The notes below the pieces were generated by a model. That model was not told the DNA's origin. It ran no database searches and saw nothing but the letters and a program-made list of their open reading frames with translations. The translations under genes were made by a program, and so were the position numbers. This document shows positions 8,822 to 15,813 of a stretch of DNA of 22,222 nt, in pieces (the stretch's first letter is position 1; every line of letters begins with the position of its first letter). The DNA is from JBOGXB01 sp050694215 (GTDB lineage Bacteria; Actinomycetota; CADDZG01; WHSQ01): positions 1 to 22,222 of the forward strand of contig JBOGXB010000031.1 in assembly GCA_050694215.1 (NCBI GenBank). Reading direction: 5' to 3'.

Positions 8822-9697
8822 TCAACGGGGGAGGCGGGCCTCCACCACGATGCTGAGGTCGTCCTCGTCGCTGGCGGCACCCATGTCCTCGAGCCCGGCA
8901 CGGCGACACAGTCGTCGGGCCTTGGTGGCGAAGTCATCGGACATCTCGAGGAGCAGCCATCCGCCAGGTCTCAACCAGCCCGGCGCGTTCTCGATCGCAT
9001 AGCGCATGAGATCGAGCCCATCGCTCGACTCATCCGTAAGCGTGTACATGGGCTCGTGCTCTCGGACCTCGGTGGGGAGGTCCTCGAACTCGTCGAAGGG
9101 AACGTACGGCACGTGGGCTGTGATCACGTCGATCCGTCCGCTCAGCCTTCGAGGCAGCGCGCCGTACATGTCCCCCCTGCGCAGCCTCACGTTGCGGATC
9201 CCCAATCGCCTCGCGTTGCTACGGCCTTGCCTGATCCCCTCATCCGAGATGTCAGTGCCCCACACCTCTGATTCCGGGAACTCGTCCGCCAGGGCCAGCG
9301 CGATCGGCCCGGCGCCGGTGCAGAGATCCACCACGATCGGCTTCCTTCGTCTCCTCAATCGTCTTGCCGCCCGGTCGACGGTGAGCTCTGACGAGGCGCG
9401 GGGGACGAAAGCCCCAGGACGAACTTTCAGCTCGAGCCCGTAGAACTGGATCGTGCCGGTGAGAAAGGGGAAAGGCTCACCCGCGGCGCGACGAGCAATC
9501 AGCGACAGATACCTCTCCGCGGCGCGCGGGTTCGCCCGTTCGTACTCGTCGAGCTCAGCCCGTGTGATGCGCAGCGTGTGGGCGAGCAACTCCTCAGCCT
9601 CACGCCGATTGTCGTGGTCCTCGAAGATATGCGTCGAGTCGGCGAGCACGCGCTCACCGAGATCGACAAGCTCTTTGACGTTCCTTGGCCCCGGCAT
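8822..9697 (-). CDS. PrmC/HemK-like N5-glutamine methyltransferase homologue with altered NPPY motif
   Basis: 291 aa, ATG start. The layout follows PrmC: a helical N-terminal domain with GEPFPFLTGTIQFYGLELKV and FVPRASSE (compare GEP.QY..G...F.G...V.PGVLIPRPETE), then a Rossmann-fold SAM domain with VVDLCTGAGPIALALA. PrmC methylates the GGQ glutamine of release factors. The catalytic NPPY motif, whose Asn holds the glutamine amide, reads HVPY here (TAHVPYVPFDEF). The protein therefore belongs to the divergent actinobacterial group of 'putative N5-glutamine methyltransferases' and may not act on release factors. It begins 23 bp after the lrp stop, so it probably shares that transcript. Fold confident; substrate unknown. 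Confidence 0.8.
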   Translation of the reverse strand: MPGPRNVKELVDLGERVLADSTHIFEDHDNRREAEELLAHTLRITRAELDEYERANPRAAERYLSLIARRAAGEPFPFLTGTIQFYGLELKVRPGAFVPRASSELTVDRAARRLRRRRKPIVVDLCTGAGPIALALADEFPESEVWGTDISDEGIRQGRSNARRLGIRNVRLRRGDMYGALPRRLSGRIDVITAHVPYVPFDEFEDLPTEVREHEPMYTLTDESSDGLDLMRYAIENAPGWLRPGGWLLLEMSDDFATKARRLCRRAGLEDMGAASDEDDLSIVVEARLPR

Positions 9698-9720
9698 GGG
9701 CCGCGATGCTACAGGCGTGC

Positions 9721-10221
9721 TCAGGCGGAGTGAAGCTTGCGCTCCTCGGTCTCCTGTGGCACCTGGATCGAAGGCTCCTCGAGCTCGGTAGACAGGACGA
9801 TCGTCGTGCGGGTGCGTGCCACGCCGCGGATCGACCGGATGCGTCTCAGGAGCTGCTCGAGATCCTTGTTCGTGGCCGTTCGGATCTTGATCAGGTAGCA
9901 GTCCTGCCCTGCGACGCGATGGAACTCGAGCACGTCCTCTTCCTCGCAGATGCGTTCAACGATGGGGTCGTCGGCGGCGAACTCACTGCCCTCGGAGAGT
10001 GTCACCAGTGCGAATGCGACGTGAGGACGCTCGAGCGCGTCCGGATCAAGGATTGCTGCATATCCTGAGATCACGCCGGTCTGCTCCAGCTTGCGCACTC
10101 GCTCGTGCACCGCAGGCCCCGAGAGCCCCACTTCCTTGGCAATGGCCGCGTGGGGCATGCGTCCCTCCTGCCGGAGCAGGGACAGGATGCGACGGTCGAT
10201 GCGGTCGAGGCCGGCAGCCAC
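9721..10221 (-). CDS. Lrp/AsnC-family transcriptional regulator
   Basis: 166 aa from GTG 10221, preceded by a GGCGAGG-type ribosome-binding site. A longer version from TTG 10323 is open but adds 34 unconserved residues and has no visible ribosome-binding site. The N-terminal winged helix-turn-helix reads LDRIDRRILSLLRQEGR, then IAKEVGLSGPAVHERVRKLE with GVISGYAAILDP, a textbook AsnC-type domain. The C-terminal RAM domain (AGQDCYLIKIRTATNKDLEQ) binds amino acids or similar effectors and makes the protein oligomeric. It lies between the 38-aa membrane ORF and the PrmC-like gene on one strand, and the promoter at 10527-10556 could drive all three. Lrp proteins often regulate themselves and neighbours; which effector is bound cannot be read here. 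Confidence 0.9.
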   Translation of the reverse strand: MAAGLDRIDRRILSLLRQEGRMPHAAIAKEVGLSGPAVHERVRKLEQTGVISGYAAILDPDALERPHVAFALVTLSEGSEFAADDPIVERICEEEDVLEFHRVAGQDCYLIKIRTATNKDLEQLLRRIRSIRGVARTRTTIVLSTELEEPSIQVPQETEERKLHSA

Positions 10222-10364
10222 AGCTACCGGCCTCGCCTGGGGGGCCCGGCCGGAAAGCCACGCCCGTCCCGGGGGGAGGGACGCGGTGGCGACAGCGCCG
10301 GGTCGAACTTCCAAAGGATCCAACTAGTCACTGCTTCACCTCGCGTTCTGCTCGTCTGTGCTGC

Positions 10365-10481
10365 CTACTGGTCGTAATGCCCGACCCAGTCGTCCCCATC
10401 CCTCGTATCTACGGAGAAGCCCAGCGCCGCCAGCGCCAGCAGGGTCCAGACCGCTACAAAGATCCCTAGGTCAAGTGCCAT
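10365..10481 (-). CDS. Small single-pass membrane protein (38 aa)
   Basis: The ORF runs from ATG 10481 to TAG at 10365. It begins MALDLGIFVAVWTLLALAAL, one hydrophobic helix (residues about 5-22), followed by an acidic, charged tail (DTRDGDDWVGHYDQ). I do not recognise the family. Support for a real gene is a good promoter (TTGACT, 18 bp, TAATCT) ending about 45 bp upstream, a GGTGG-type ribosome-binding region just before the ATG, GC-rich third positions and a clear membrane-protein pattern. It lies directly before the Lrp regulator on the same strand. Single-helix proteins of this size often modulate a larger membrane complex, but no partner is evident. Function unknown. Confidence 0.6.
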   Translation of the reverse strand: MALDLGIFVAVWTLLALAALGFSVDTRDGDDWVGHYDQ

Positions 10482-10483
10482 TT

Positions 10484-10514
10484 CTACCACCACTTTCGAA
10501 GGTAGTCGGGTGGT
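10484..10514 (-). promoter_or_regulatory. Leader hairpins overlapping the small-ORF ribosome-binding region
   Basis: In the leader RNA read on the minus strand, CUACC (10505-10501) can pair with GGUAG (10488-10484). Alternatively ACCAC (10514-10510) can pair with GUGGU (10490-10486 or 10493-10489). Both pairings cover the GGUGG segment that would serve as ribosome-binding site, so translation could be controlled by structure. This is by-eye pairing only. Confidence 0.35.
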
Positions 10515-10526
10515 CCTACAAAAGGA

Positions 10527-10556
10527 AGATTACCACATCGGGACCGGCCTAGTCAA
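10527..10556 (-). promoter_or_regulatory. Sigma70-type promoter for the small ORF-lrp-methyltransferase transcript
   Basis: On the minus strand the -35 box TTGACT (10556-10551) is separated by 18 bp from the -10 box TAATCT (10532-10527), with TGTGG just before the -10 box. This is the best-matching housekeeping promoter in the window. The start point should fall near 10520, leaving a leader of about 40 nt before the small ORF. Confidence 0.65.
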
Positions 10557-10661
10557 ACCAATCTCAAGAGAATCGCCAATTCGAAGGAAGGTCTGCTCCG
10601 GCAGAGGTGAACATGCTTATGAAAGAATAGTGAGGACCGCGATCAGCCTAAAGATCCTCAG

Positions 10662-11822
10662 TCAGCTTCCCATTCCGACCTGCTGGGATCGCTGGAGCTG
10701 CTTGCCCTCGGTCTTCAGGGCGGGAGCCACCATCACCTCGGCCTTCTGGAACTCCTTGATGTTTGCATAGCCGCACGTGGCGAGGCTGGTCCTCAGTGCT
10801 CCGAACAGGTTCAGACGGCCGTCGTTCTCGTGGGCCGGCCCGACCAGGATCTCCTCGAGCGTCCCCAAGGTCGGTGTCTTCACCCTTGCGCCTCGAGGCA
10901 GCGTCGGGTGGAACGTGGCCATGCCCCAGTGGTACCCGTGCCCGGGAGCTTCTTTCGCGGCGGCAAGGGGCGATCCGATCATCACCGCGTCGGCGCCACA
11001 TGCGATTGCCTTGGCAATGTCTCCTCCCGTTCGCATCCCGCCGTCGGCGATCACGTGGCAGTAGCGCCCGGTTTCGTCGAGATGCCTGATCCTCGCTCCC
11101 GCGGCATCTGCGATCGCGGTCGCCTGGGGGACGCCAACGCCCAGCACGCCCCTGGTGGTGCAGGCCGCACCGGGCCCGACACCGACGAGGACCCCTACGG
11201 CCCCGGTCCGCATCAGGTGCAAGGCAGTCGAGTAGGAGGCACACCCACCGACGATGACGGGGATCTCGTAGGTCGAGATGAAGCGCTTGAGGTTCAGGGG
11301 CTCGGTGCGACTGGAGACGTGCTCAGCCGAGACGACCGTGCCCTGGATGACAAGGATGTCGAGCTCGGCCTCGAGAGCGAGCTTATGGAATCGCTCTACC
11401 TTCTGTGGAGTCAAAGAGGCAGTCGCCACGTATCCCGCGTCCTTCACCTCGCGGATGCGCTTGTAGATGAGCTCCTCCTTGATGTCCTCCCGGTAGAGGT
11501 CCTGCATGCGCGCCGTCGCCCTGTCGTCCGGCAGCTCGGCGATCTCGGCCAGGGTCGACTCCGGATCGTCGTAGCGCGTCTGCAGCCCTTCGAGGTTCAA
11601 CACGGCGAGGCCTCCAAGCCTGGCAATCTCTATCGCGGAGCGCGGGGACACCACCGCGTCCATGGCGGAGGCGACCAGCGGAAGCTCGAACTTGAAGGCG
11701 TCGATCTCCCAGGAGATGTCAACGTCGTCGGGGTCCCTCGTCCGGCGAGACGGGACGATGGCGATGTCGTCGAACCCGTAGGCCCTTCGTCCGGACTTCC
11801 CGATTCCAATCTCGATCTCCAC
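10662..11822 (-). CDS. guaB3: GuaB3-family IMP dehydrogenase-related protein
   Basis: 386 aa, GTG start with a GGAGTAGGA ribosome-binding site. It has the IMPDH/GMP reductase TIM barrel without the CBS domains inserted in classical GuaB. Visible parts are YGFDDIAIVPSRRTRD at the N-terminus, the loop GVGPGAACTTRGVLGVG with catalytic-position Cys221, the phosphate-binding IADGGMRTGGDIAKAIACGADAVMIGSPL, and LRTSLATCGYANIKEFQKA near the end. The length and the GPGAACTTR variant (usually GSGSICTTR) are typical of GuaB3, a paralogue common in Actinomycetota and cyanobacteria. Cyanobacterial GuaB3 has been described as an active IMP dehydrogenase; the actinobacterial role is less settled. Its reaction would feed XMP to GuaA, encoded about 4 kb away. 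Confidence 0.9.
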   Translation of the reverse strand: MEIEIGIGKSGRRAYGFDDIAIVPSRRTRDPDDVDISWEIDAFKFELPLVASAMDAVVSPRSAIEIARLGGLAVLNLEGLQTRYDDPESTLAEIAELPDDRATARMQDLYREDIKEELIYKRIREVKDAGYVATASLTPQKVERFHKLALEAELDILVIQGTVVSAEHVSSRTEPLNLKRFISTYEIPVIVGGCASYSTALHLMRTGAVGVLVGVGPGAACTTRGVLGVGVPQATAIADAAGARIRHLDETGRYCHVIADGGMRTGGDIAKAIACGADAVMIGSPLAAAKEAPGHGYHWGMATFHPTLPRGARVKTPTLGTLEEILVGPAHENDGRLNLFGALRTSLATCGYANIKEFQKAEVMVAPALKTEGKQLQRSQQVGMGS

Positions 11823-11919
11823 GACGTCCTACTCCTCTCCTCGCGACTGCATAGGTTCTTCTATCATCCCGGCTCGCCCACGGCCCGCTGATGTCGCCAC
11901 TCAGCAAGAAATGAAGGGG

Positions 11920-12936
11920 TCAATGGTCGCGGTCCTGGCGCACGAGCCGACCCGACAGCTCGTCGTCGAGTAACTGGACGTCTCCCTCGACCATGATCCG
12001 AACCAGCTCCTCGAATGACGTTCTCGGCTGCCACCCAACGATCTCCTTGGCCTTGCTTGCGTCCCCTCGCAAGCTGTCCACCTCCGATGGACGGTAGTAG
12101 CGGGGATCTATCTCGACGTAGCGTTCCCACTCCAGCCCCACGTGAGCGAAAGCCAGCTGGGCGAACTCACGCACCGTGTGTGACTCGCCGGTGGCGATCA
12201 CGAGGTCGAGCGGCTCGTCGTGCTGAAGCATCAACCACATCGCCTCGACGTACTCAGGCGCATAACCCCAATCGCGCTCGGCGTCGAGGTTCCCCAGGAA
12301 CAGCCGATCCTGGATACCCGCCTTGATCCTGGCGACGGCCCGGCTGATCTTCCTCGTGACGAAGGTCTCTCCGCGCCTGGGGGACTCGTGGTTGAAGAGG
12401 ATCCCGTTCGCTGCGAAGAGCCCGTAGGCCTCCCTGTAGTTGACGGTGATCCAGTGCGCGAAGACCTTGGAGACCCCATACGGGTTGCGGGGGTGGAAGG
12501 GCGTCTGCTCGCTCTGTGGTGGTGGCGCCGATCCGAACATCTCTGAGGAACCGGCCTGATAGAAGCGCGTGCTTACCCCCGACGCCCGGATCGCCTCCAG
12601 TATCCGAGCGGTGCCCATAGCGGTGGCGTCTGCGGTGTACTCCGGGATCTCGAAGGACACCTTCACGTGGCTCTGGGCCCCCAGATGGTAGATCTCGTTG
12701 GGTTCCAGCTCCCTGATCAGGTTCACGAGTGAGCCCGAGTCGGAGAGGTCCCCGTAGTGCATCAAAAACCGCACGCCCGCCTCGTGGGGATCCTGGTAGA
12801 TGGGGTCGAGACGGTGCGTGTTGAACGACGACGACCGGCGGATGAGCCCATGCACCTCGTAGCCCTTGGACAGGAGTAGCTCTGCGAGGTAGGAGCCGTC
12901 CTGGCCCGACACTCCTGTGATTAGAGCCTTCACCAT
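11920..12936 (-). CDS. gmd: GDP-mannose 4,6-dehydratase
   Basis: 338 aa from ATG 12936; the open frame extends 11 codons further but conserved sequence begins at MVKALITGVSGQDGSYL. It is an NAD(P)-dependent extended short-chain dehydrogenase: dinucleotide motif GVSGQDG (8-14), catalytic SSE (130-132, SSEMFG) and YGVSK with Tyr153 and Lys157. GMD-specific segments are RRSSSFNTHRLDPIYQD, NHESPRRGETFVTRKI and NLDAERDWGYAPEYVEAMW. The enzyme converts GDP-mannose to GDP-4-keto-6-deoxymannose, the precursor of GDP-fucose, rhamnose and related sugars. No reductase (Fcl or RMD) is in view. The start lacks a Shine-Dalgarno but has TATCCT 6 nt upstream, so the transcript may be leaderless. It is followed by guaB3 after 97 bp. 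Confidence 0.95.
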   Translation of the reverse strand: MVKALITGVSGQDGSYLAELLLSKGYEVHGLIRRSSSFNTHRLDPIYQDPHEAGVRFLMHYGDLSDSGSLVNLIRELEPNEIYHLGAQSHVKVSFEIPEYTADATAMGTARILEAIRASGVSTRFYQAGSSEMFGSAPPPQSEQTPFHPRNPYGVSKVFAHWITVNYREAYGLFAANGILFNHESPRRGETFVTRKISRAVARIKAGIQDRLFLGNLDAERDWGYAPEYVEAMWLMLQHDEPLDLVIATGESHTVREFAQLAFAHVGLEWERYVEIDPRYYRPSEVDSLRGDASKAKEIVGWQPRTSFEELVRIMVEGDVQLLDDELSGRLVRQDRDH

Positions 12937-12942
12937 GGCCCC

Positions 12943-12948
12943 AGGATA
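12943..12948 (-). promoter_or_regulatory. Probable -10 box of a leaderless gmd transcript
   Basis: TATCCT (12948-12943, minus strand) lies exactly 6 nt before the gmd ATG and no ribosome-binding site is present. TANNNT at this distance is the usual pattern of leaderless mRNAs in Actinomycetota. It supports ATG 12936 over the upstream start. Confidence 0.5.
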
Positions 12949-12971
12949 GTCCCAACCCCCCGAACCCACTC

Positions 12972-13036
12972 TGGGGGCTTACGGGCCCCTAACGGAGCGT
13001 CGCATCTCCACTCCGAGGAGTGAGCAGCCATCTGCT
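12972..13036 (+). repeat. Three small hairpins in the gmd/SLT divergent region
   Basis: Within the 203-bp divergent gap three stem-loops can be drawn: TGGGGGC/GCCCCTA (12972-12978 with 12985-12991, one G-T pair), CACTC/GAGTG (13009-13022) and AGCAG/CTGCT (13023-13036). None is followed by a U-tract. They could be operator sites or leader structure; I see no further gene here. Confidence 0.35.
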
Positions 13037-13139
13037 GGCGTCTTCGTGCTCCATTTCACGTTCGCTTGCAGATGTTTATCGGGTGCTGCCCCGGGCATAG
13101 GCAAAGGCGACAAATCCGGCAAGGAAGTGGGGAGCCCAC

Positions 13140-13715
13140 ATGGACAACCTCAGCTTCAGTCGCCGCGCGCGCCGGCGAGCGCGGCGACTGAGAGTGAAGC
13201 GGATCGCGTTCCTCCTGTCGGTGCTGGCCACCATCACCGGGCTTCCGGGCGCGACCTTCGCGCTGGACGCTCTCGAGCGACTTGCGTCACCGCGGCCCAC
13301 CCGCGCCGAGCTCGGAGGGATCGAGGCGAGCGAGAGCATCGCTTCGACGATCAGATTCCGCCGTGAGGTATTCAGCAGGCGGCCCCGGCATCAGCCGGGG
13401 TCCACCTCGGAGCCGGGGGGTAAAGGGGCCCAGGGTGCGGCGCCGGCCTCCGGTGGCTCCATATCCGAGGTCATCTCCTCGGCAGCGGCGGAATTTGGGC
13501 TCGACGGAGGCTATCTCCTGAGCGTTGCGAGCTGCGAATCGGGACTCGATCCAGGAGCGGTCAACGCGGTCGGGTACTACGGCCTCTTCCAGTTCGACCA
13601 GACCACGTGGGCGGCCTACGGGTACGGGTCCATCTACGACCCGGTTGCCCAGGCTCGTACCGCCGCAAGGCTCCTGGCCGCAGGCCAGACCAGCCGCTGG
13701 CCAAACTGCGCGTAG
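13140..13715 (+). CDS. Secreted SLT/Rpf-like muralytic transglycosylase
   Basis: 191 aa. The ATG at 13140 has a GGGGAG ribosome-binding site 5-6 nt upstream. The N-terminus is very basic (SRRARRRARRLRVKR), followed by one hydrophobic segment (IAFLLSVLATITGLPGATFAL), a signal peptide or anchor. A disordered linker leads to the catalytic domain at about 105-190: ISSAAAEFGLDGGYLLSVASCESGLDP, with the probable catalytic Glu in SCESGL, then GYYGLFQFDQTTWAAYG and the typical end of the SLT/lysozyme-like fold. Such enzymes cleave the glycan backbone of peptidoglycan; actinobacterial versions include the resuscitation-promoting factors. It stands alone, divergent from gmd. The codons for the basic segment form a perfect 13-bp inverted repeat. 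Confidence 0.82.
   Translation: MDNLSFSRRARRRARRLRVKRIAFLLSVLATITGLPGATFALDALERLASPRPTRAELGGIEASESIASTIRFRREVFSRRPRHQPGSTSEPGGKGAQGAAPASGGSISEVISSAAAEFGLDGGYLLSVASCESGLDPGAVNAVGYYGLFQFDQTTWAAYGYGSIYDPVAQARTAARLLAAGQTSRWPNCA
13156..13191 (+). repeat. Perfect 13-bp inverted repeat at the start of the SLT gene
   Basis: TCAGTCGCCGCGC (13156-13168) and GCGCGGCGACTGA (13179-13191) are exact reverse complements separated by 10 nt. The hairpin begins 17 nt after the start codon and would be very stable in the mRNA. It lies within the codons for the arginine-rich segment. Confidence 0.85.
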
Positions 13716-13858
13716 AAGGAAGCCGCTCCCCACCCGTTTTGAATCGCCCTCCGCCAGCGGCGCCGTCCTCGCGCATCAAGGTCTCACTACTCGATCTGTT
13801 TACGTGGCCGCCAGCTCGTCGGACACAGCTGATTTGAGGCCGAATGTGGGTCGATCCC

Positions 13859-14287
13859 TCAGCGGGCCGTCATGAAGAGATGGACGTGGCCCTCATCGAC
13901 CTGGTGGGGGGCCGAGCCGTCCGCCTCGAAATAGGAGCGAGCGGAGGCAGGGAGGGCCTCGTAGGGAGTCTCGGAGAACCCCAGACGGCGGTAGAACGCA
14001 ACTCGCTCGGGATGGCAGCAGAGGAAGAGCCTTCCTCCACGGCTGTTCATCGCAGCCTGCATCAGCTGTGCGCCGATGCCCCGGCCCCGGCGATCGTCCT
14101 TCACGAGCACGTCCTCGATCACGACGGTATTGGGCTCGACCTCGATGAGTCGGAGGGTGCCGACAATCCCCCCATCGCGCGCGATGAAGCCCACTCCCCT
14201 GTCGAGGTAGGGGTCATCCCAGCTTTGCGCCTTGAAGAACTCCTCGAGATCGGATCTGTCGTGCCGGCTGACCCGAGTGATGAACAT
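13859..14287 (-). CDS. GNAT-family N-acetyltransferase
   Basis: 142 aa, ATG 14287, with an ideal AGGAGG ribosome-binding site that overlaps the stop codon of the PHP gene 8 bp upstream. The acetyl-CoA-binding motif A is VIEDVLVKDDRRGRGIGAQLMQAAM (R/QxxGxG/A form RRGRGIG), followed by LCCHPERVAFYRRLGFSETPY, the usual strand-helix end of the single-domain fold. GNAT enzymes transfer an acetyl group from acetyl-CoA to an amine; the substrate cannot be told. It is the last gene of the sat operon, but GNAT genes are widespread, so a role in sulfate metabolism is only a possibility. Confidence 0.85.
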   Translation of the reverse strand: MFITRVSRHDRSDLEEFFKAQSWDDPYLDRGVGFIARDGGIVGTLRLIEVEPNTVVIEDVLVKDDRRGRGIGAQLMQAAMNSRGGRLFLCCHPERVAFYRRLGFSETPYEALPASARSYFEADGSAPHQVDEGHVHLFMTAR

Positions 14288-14295
14288 CGGACCTC

Positions 14296-15183
14296 CTAAG
14301 CGGGCAAGGACTCGGCCACATTCCTCAGCTCATCCAAGACCTCTTCCGGGCACAACACGTGGTGCCTGCCGCCCGGGAGCCCCCGGTCGGGCCGCATATC
14401 GCCGTGATAGTCGCTGCCACCGGAGACGATGAGACCCCTCTGTCTCCCGAGAGCCCGGAAGGGCTGCTGATCCGACTCCGGGAGGTCACCGTGGTAACCC
14501 TCTATACCCTTCAGGCCGACCTCCAGCAGAGAGTCGACGAAACGCTCGAGGTCCTCCATGCCGAGGTTCAGCGTAAAGGGATGGGCCAGGACCGGGACCA
14601 CCCCAGCCGACAGCATGAGCTCGACCGCCTCCTGAGGCCTATAGAGCTTGCGCGAAACGTAGGCCTTCGCTCCCTTGGCGAGGTAGTGGTCGAAAGCCTC
14701 CTGGTACTCGGACACGGCGCCGTGGCGGACCAGAGCAGCCGCGAAGTGGGGCCGGCCGATCTGCGACCCCGGGCCCCCAGCCTCGCGCTCGACCTCTTCG
14801 AAGGTGACTGGGATCCCGAGCTCGTTCAATCGCTCGACGATCAATCGATTGCGGTCGGCCCGGTGGCGCTGGAGGCCAGCCAGCGCATTCGAAAGCGGGT
14901 TATCACCTTCGGGGATGAAGTAGCCAAGCAGGTGCATGGTCGGTCGCGAGCTGGGCTCGTAACCCTGTTCGAGGAGCTTCTCGACGTCACACGAGATCTC
15001 CACGCCACGGACGACCTCGACGCCGTGCTCACGGCCGGCGGCCACGGCCTCGTCGCAGCCCGCGTCGTTGTCGTGGTCGGTGACCGCTATGGCCTCCAGA
15101 CCAACCGCAGCCGCCTTCGCGACGAGCTCTGACGGAGAGTCGCCTCCGTCGCTGACCGTCGTGTGTGTATGTAGGTCGATCAT
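14296..15183 (-). CDS. PHP-domain phosphoesterase, likely 3',5'-nucleotide (pAp) phosphatase type
   Basis: 295 aa from ATG 15183, chosen because an AGAGGA site lies 8 nt upstream and the family starts with MIDLHTHTTVSDG. The metal-binding PHP motifs are all present: HTHTTVSDG (His5, His7, Asp12), AVTDHDN, RGVEISC, GRPHFAAALV, LAHPF and GSDYHGD. The length and the order of motifs match the TrpH/YciV group. Members of that group hydrolyse 3',5'-bisphosphonucleosides such as pAp and 5' nucleotides of short RNAs. Lying 58 bp downstream of cysC, it could remove the PAP left when PAPS donates its sulfate; this is inference from position and family. The next gene (GNAT) is translationally linked. 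Confidence 0.85.
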   Translation of the reverse strand: MIDLHTHTTVSDGGDSPSELVAKAAAVGLEAIAVTDHDNDAGCDEAVAAGREHGVEVVRGVEISCDVEKLLEQGYEPSSRPTMHLLGYFIPEGDNPLSNALAGLQRHRADRNRLIVERLNELGIPVTFEEVEREAGGPGSQIGRPHFAAALVRHGAVSEYQEAFDHYLAKGAKAYVSRKLYRPQEAVELMLSAGVVPVLAHPFTLNLGMEDLERFVDSLLEVGLKGIEGYHGDLPESDQQPFRALGRQRGLIVSGGSDYHGDMRPDRGLPGGRHHVLCPEEVLDELRNVAESLPA

Positions 15184-15241
15184 GGTCGGGTCCTCTGGGA
15201 GGTGCCGCCCAGATAAGAGCGCCGACACGCGACGAGGTCGA

Positions 15242-15787
15242 TTAGGCCTCCAGGAACTTCAGCTGGACGAGCTTGTCGATGACCTGTTGCGCCGACTCCT
15301 CGACGGTATCCCGATCGGTCCTGCAGGTGACCTCGGGCCCGGGGGGAGGCTCGTAGGGATCGTCGATGCCGGTGAACCCCTTGATCTCGCCGGCGCGCGC
15401 CTTCGCGTACAGTCCCTTGACGTCCCGCTGCTCACACACCTCCAGCGGAGCCTCCGCGTAAACCTCGACGAAGTCCTTGATCATCGCGCGCGCCTCTTCA
15501 CGAATCGCTCGGTATGGCGAGATCGCAGCCGTGATGACGAACACACCGTTGCGTTGCAAGAGATGCGCCACGAACGCGATGCGGCGGATGTTGACATCGC
15601 GATCTTCCTTGGAGAATCCGAGCCCCTTCGATAGGTTCTCGCGCACAACGTCGCCGTCGAGAATCTCAACCGGAACTCCGGATTCGAGCAGCTTTCCCTC
15701 CACTTGGTGTGCGATCGTCGTCTTGCCCGAGCCGGATAGGCCGGTGAACCAGATGACTGCACCTCTCTCTCGATTCACTTGCTTCAT
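15242..15787 (-). CDS. cysC: Adenylylsulfate kinase (APS kinase)
   Basis: 181 aa, the usual length of stand-alone CysC. A GGGAGG ribosome-binding site precedes ATG 15787, and the gene starts 26 bp after the upstream stop. The P-loop is GLSGSGKTT (16-24); ILDGDVVRENLSKGLGFSKEDR is the APS-binding signature; AISPYRAIREEAR and KGLYAKARAGEIKGFTGIDDPYEPP are the family's lid region. It phosphorylates APS at the 3' position to make PAPS, the sulfate donor. With Sat upstream it completes sulfate activation. No PAPS reductase or sulfite reductase is in the window, so the product may serve sulfotransferases. Confidence 0.96.
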   Translation of the reverse strand: MKQVNRERGAVIWFTGLSGSGKTTIAHQVEGKLLESGVPVEILDGDVVRENLSKGLGFSKEDRDVNIRRIAFVAHLLQRNGVFVITAAISPYRAIREEARAMIKDFVEVYAEAPLEVCEQRDVKGLYAKARAGEIKGFTGIDDPYEPPPGPEVTCRTDRDTVEESAQQVIDKLVQLKFLEA

Positions 15788-15813
15788 CTAGCGGTTCCTC
15801 CCTTTAGCAGTGT

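Noticed and set aside
10222..10323. N-terminal extension of Lrp from TTG 10323
   Set aside because: The extra 34 residues are unlike the family, there is no ribosome-binding site, and GTG 10221 has one.
13090..13142. Possible ydaO (c-di-AMP) riboswitch before the SLT gene
   Set aside because: The stretch with GACAAATCCGGC and GGGGAGCCCAC recalls the 5' part of that motif. The GGGGTGAATC-like and CAGCTAAC-like parts are missing and the start codon follows at once.
13716..13858. Possible tRNA in the SLT/GNAT gap (GGGTCGATCCC)
   Set aside because: The T-loop consensus TTCRANNC is absent and no acceptor, D or anticodon arms can be folded.
14359..15132. 257-aa plus-strand ORF opposite the PHP gene
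   Set aside because: Antisense shadow; the minus strand has all PHP metal motifs.
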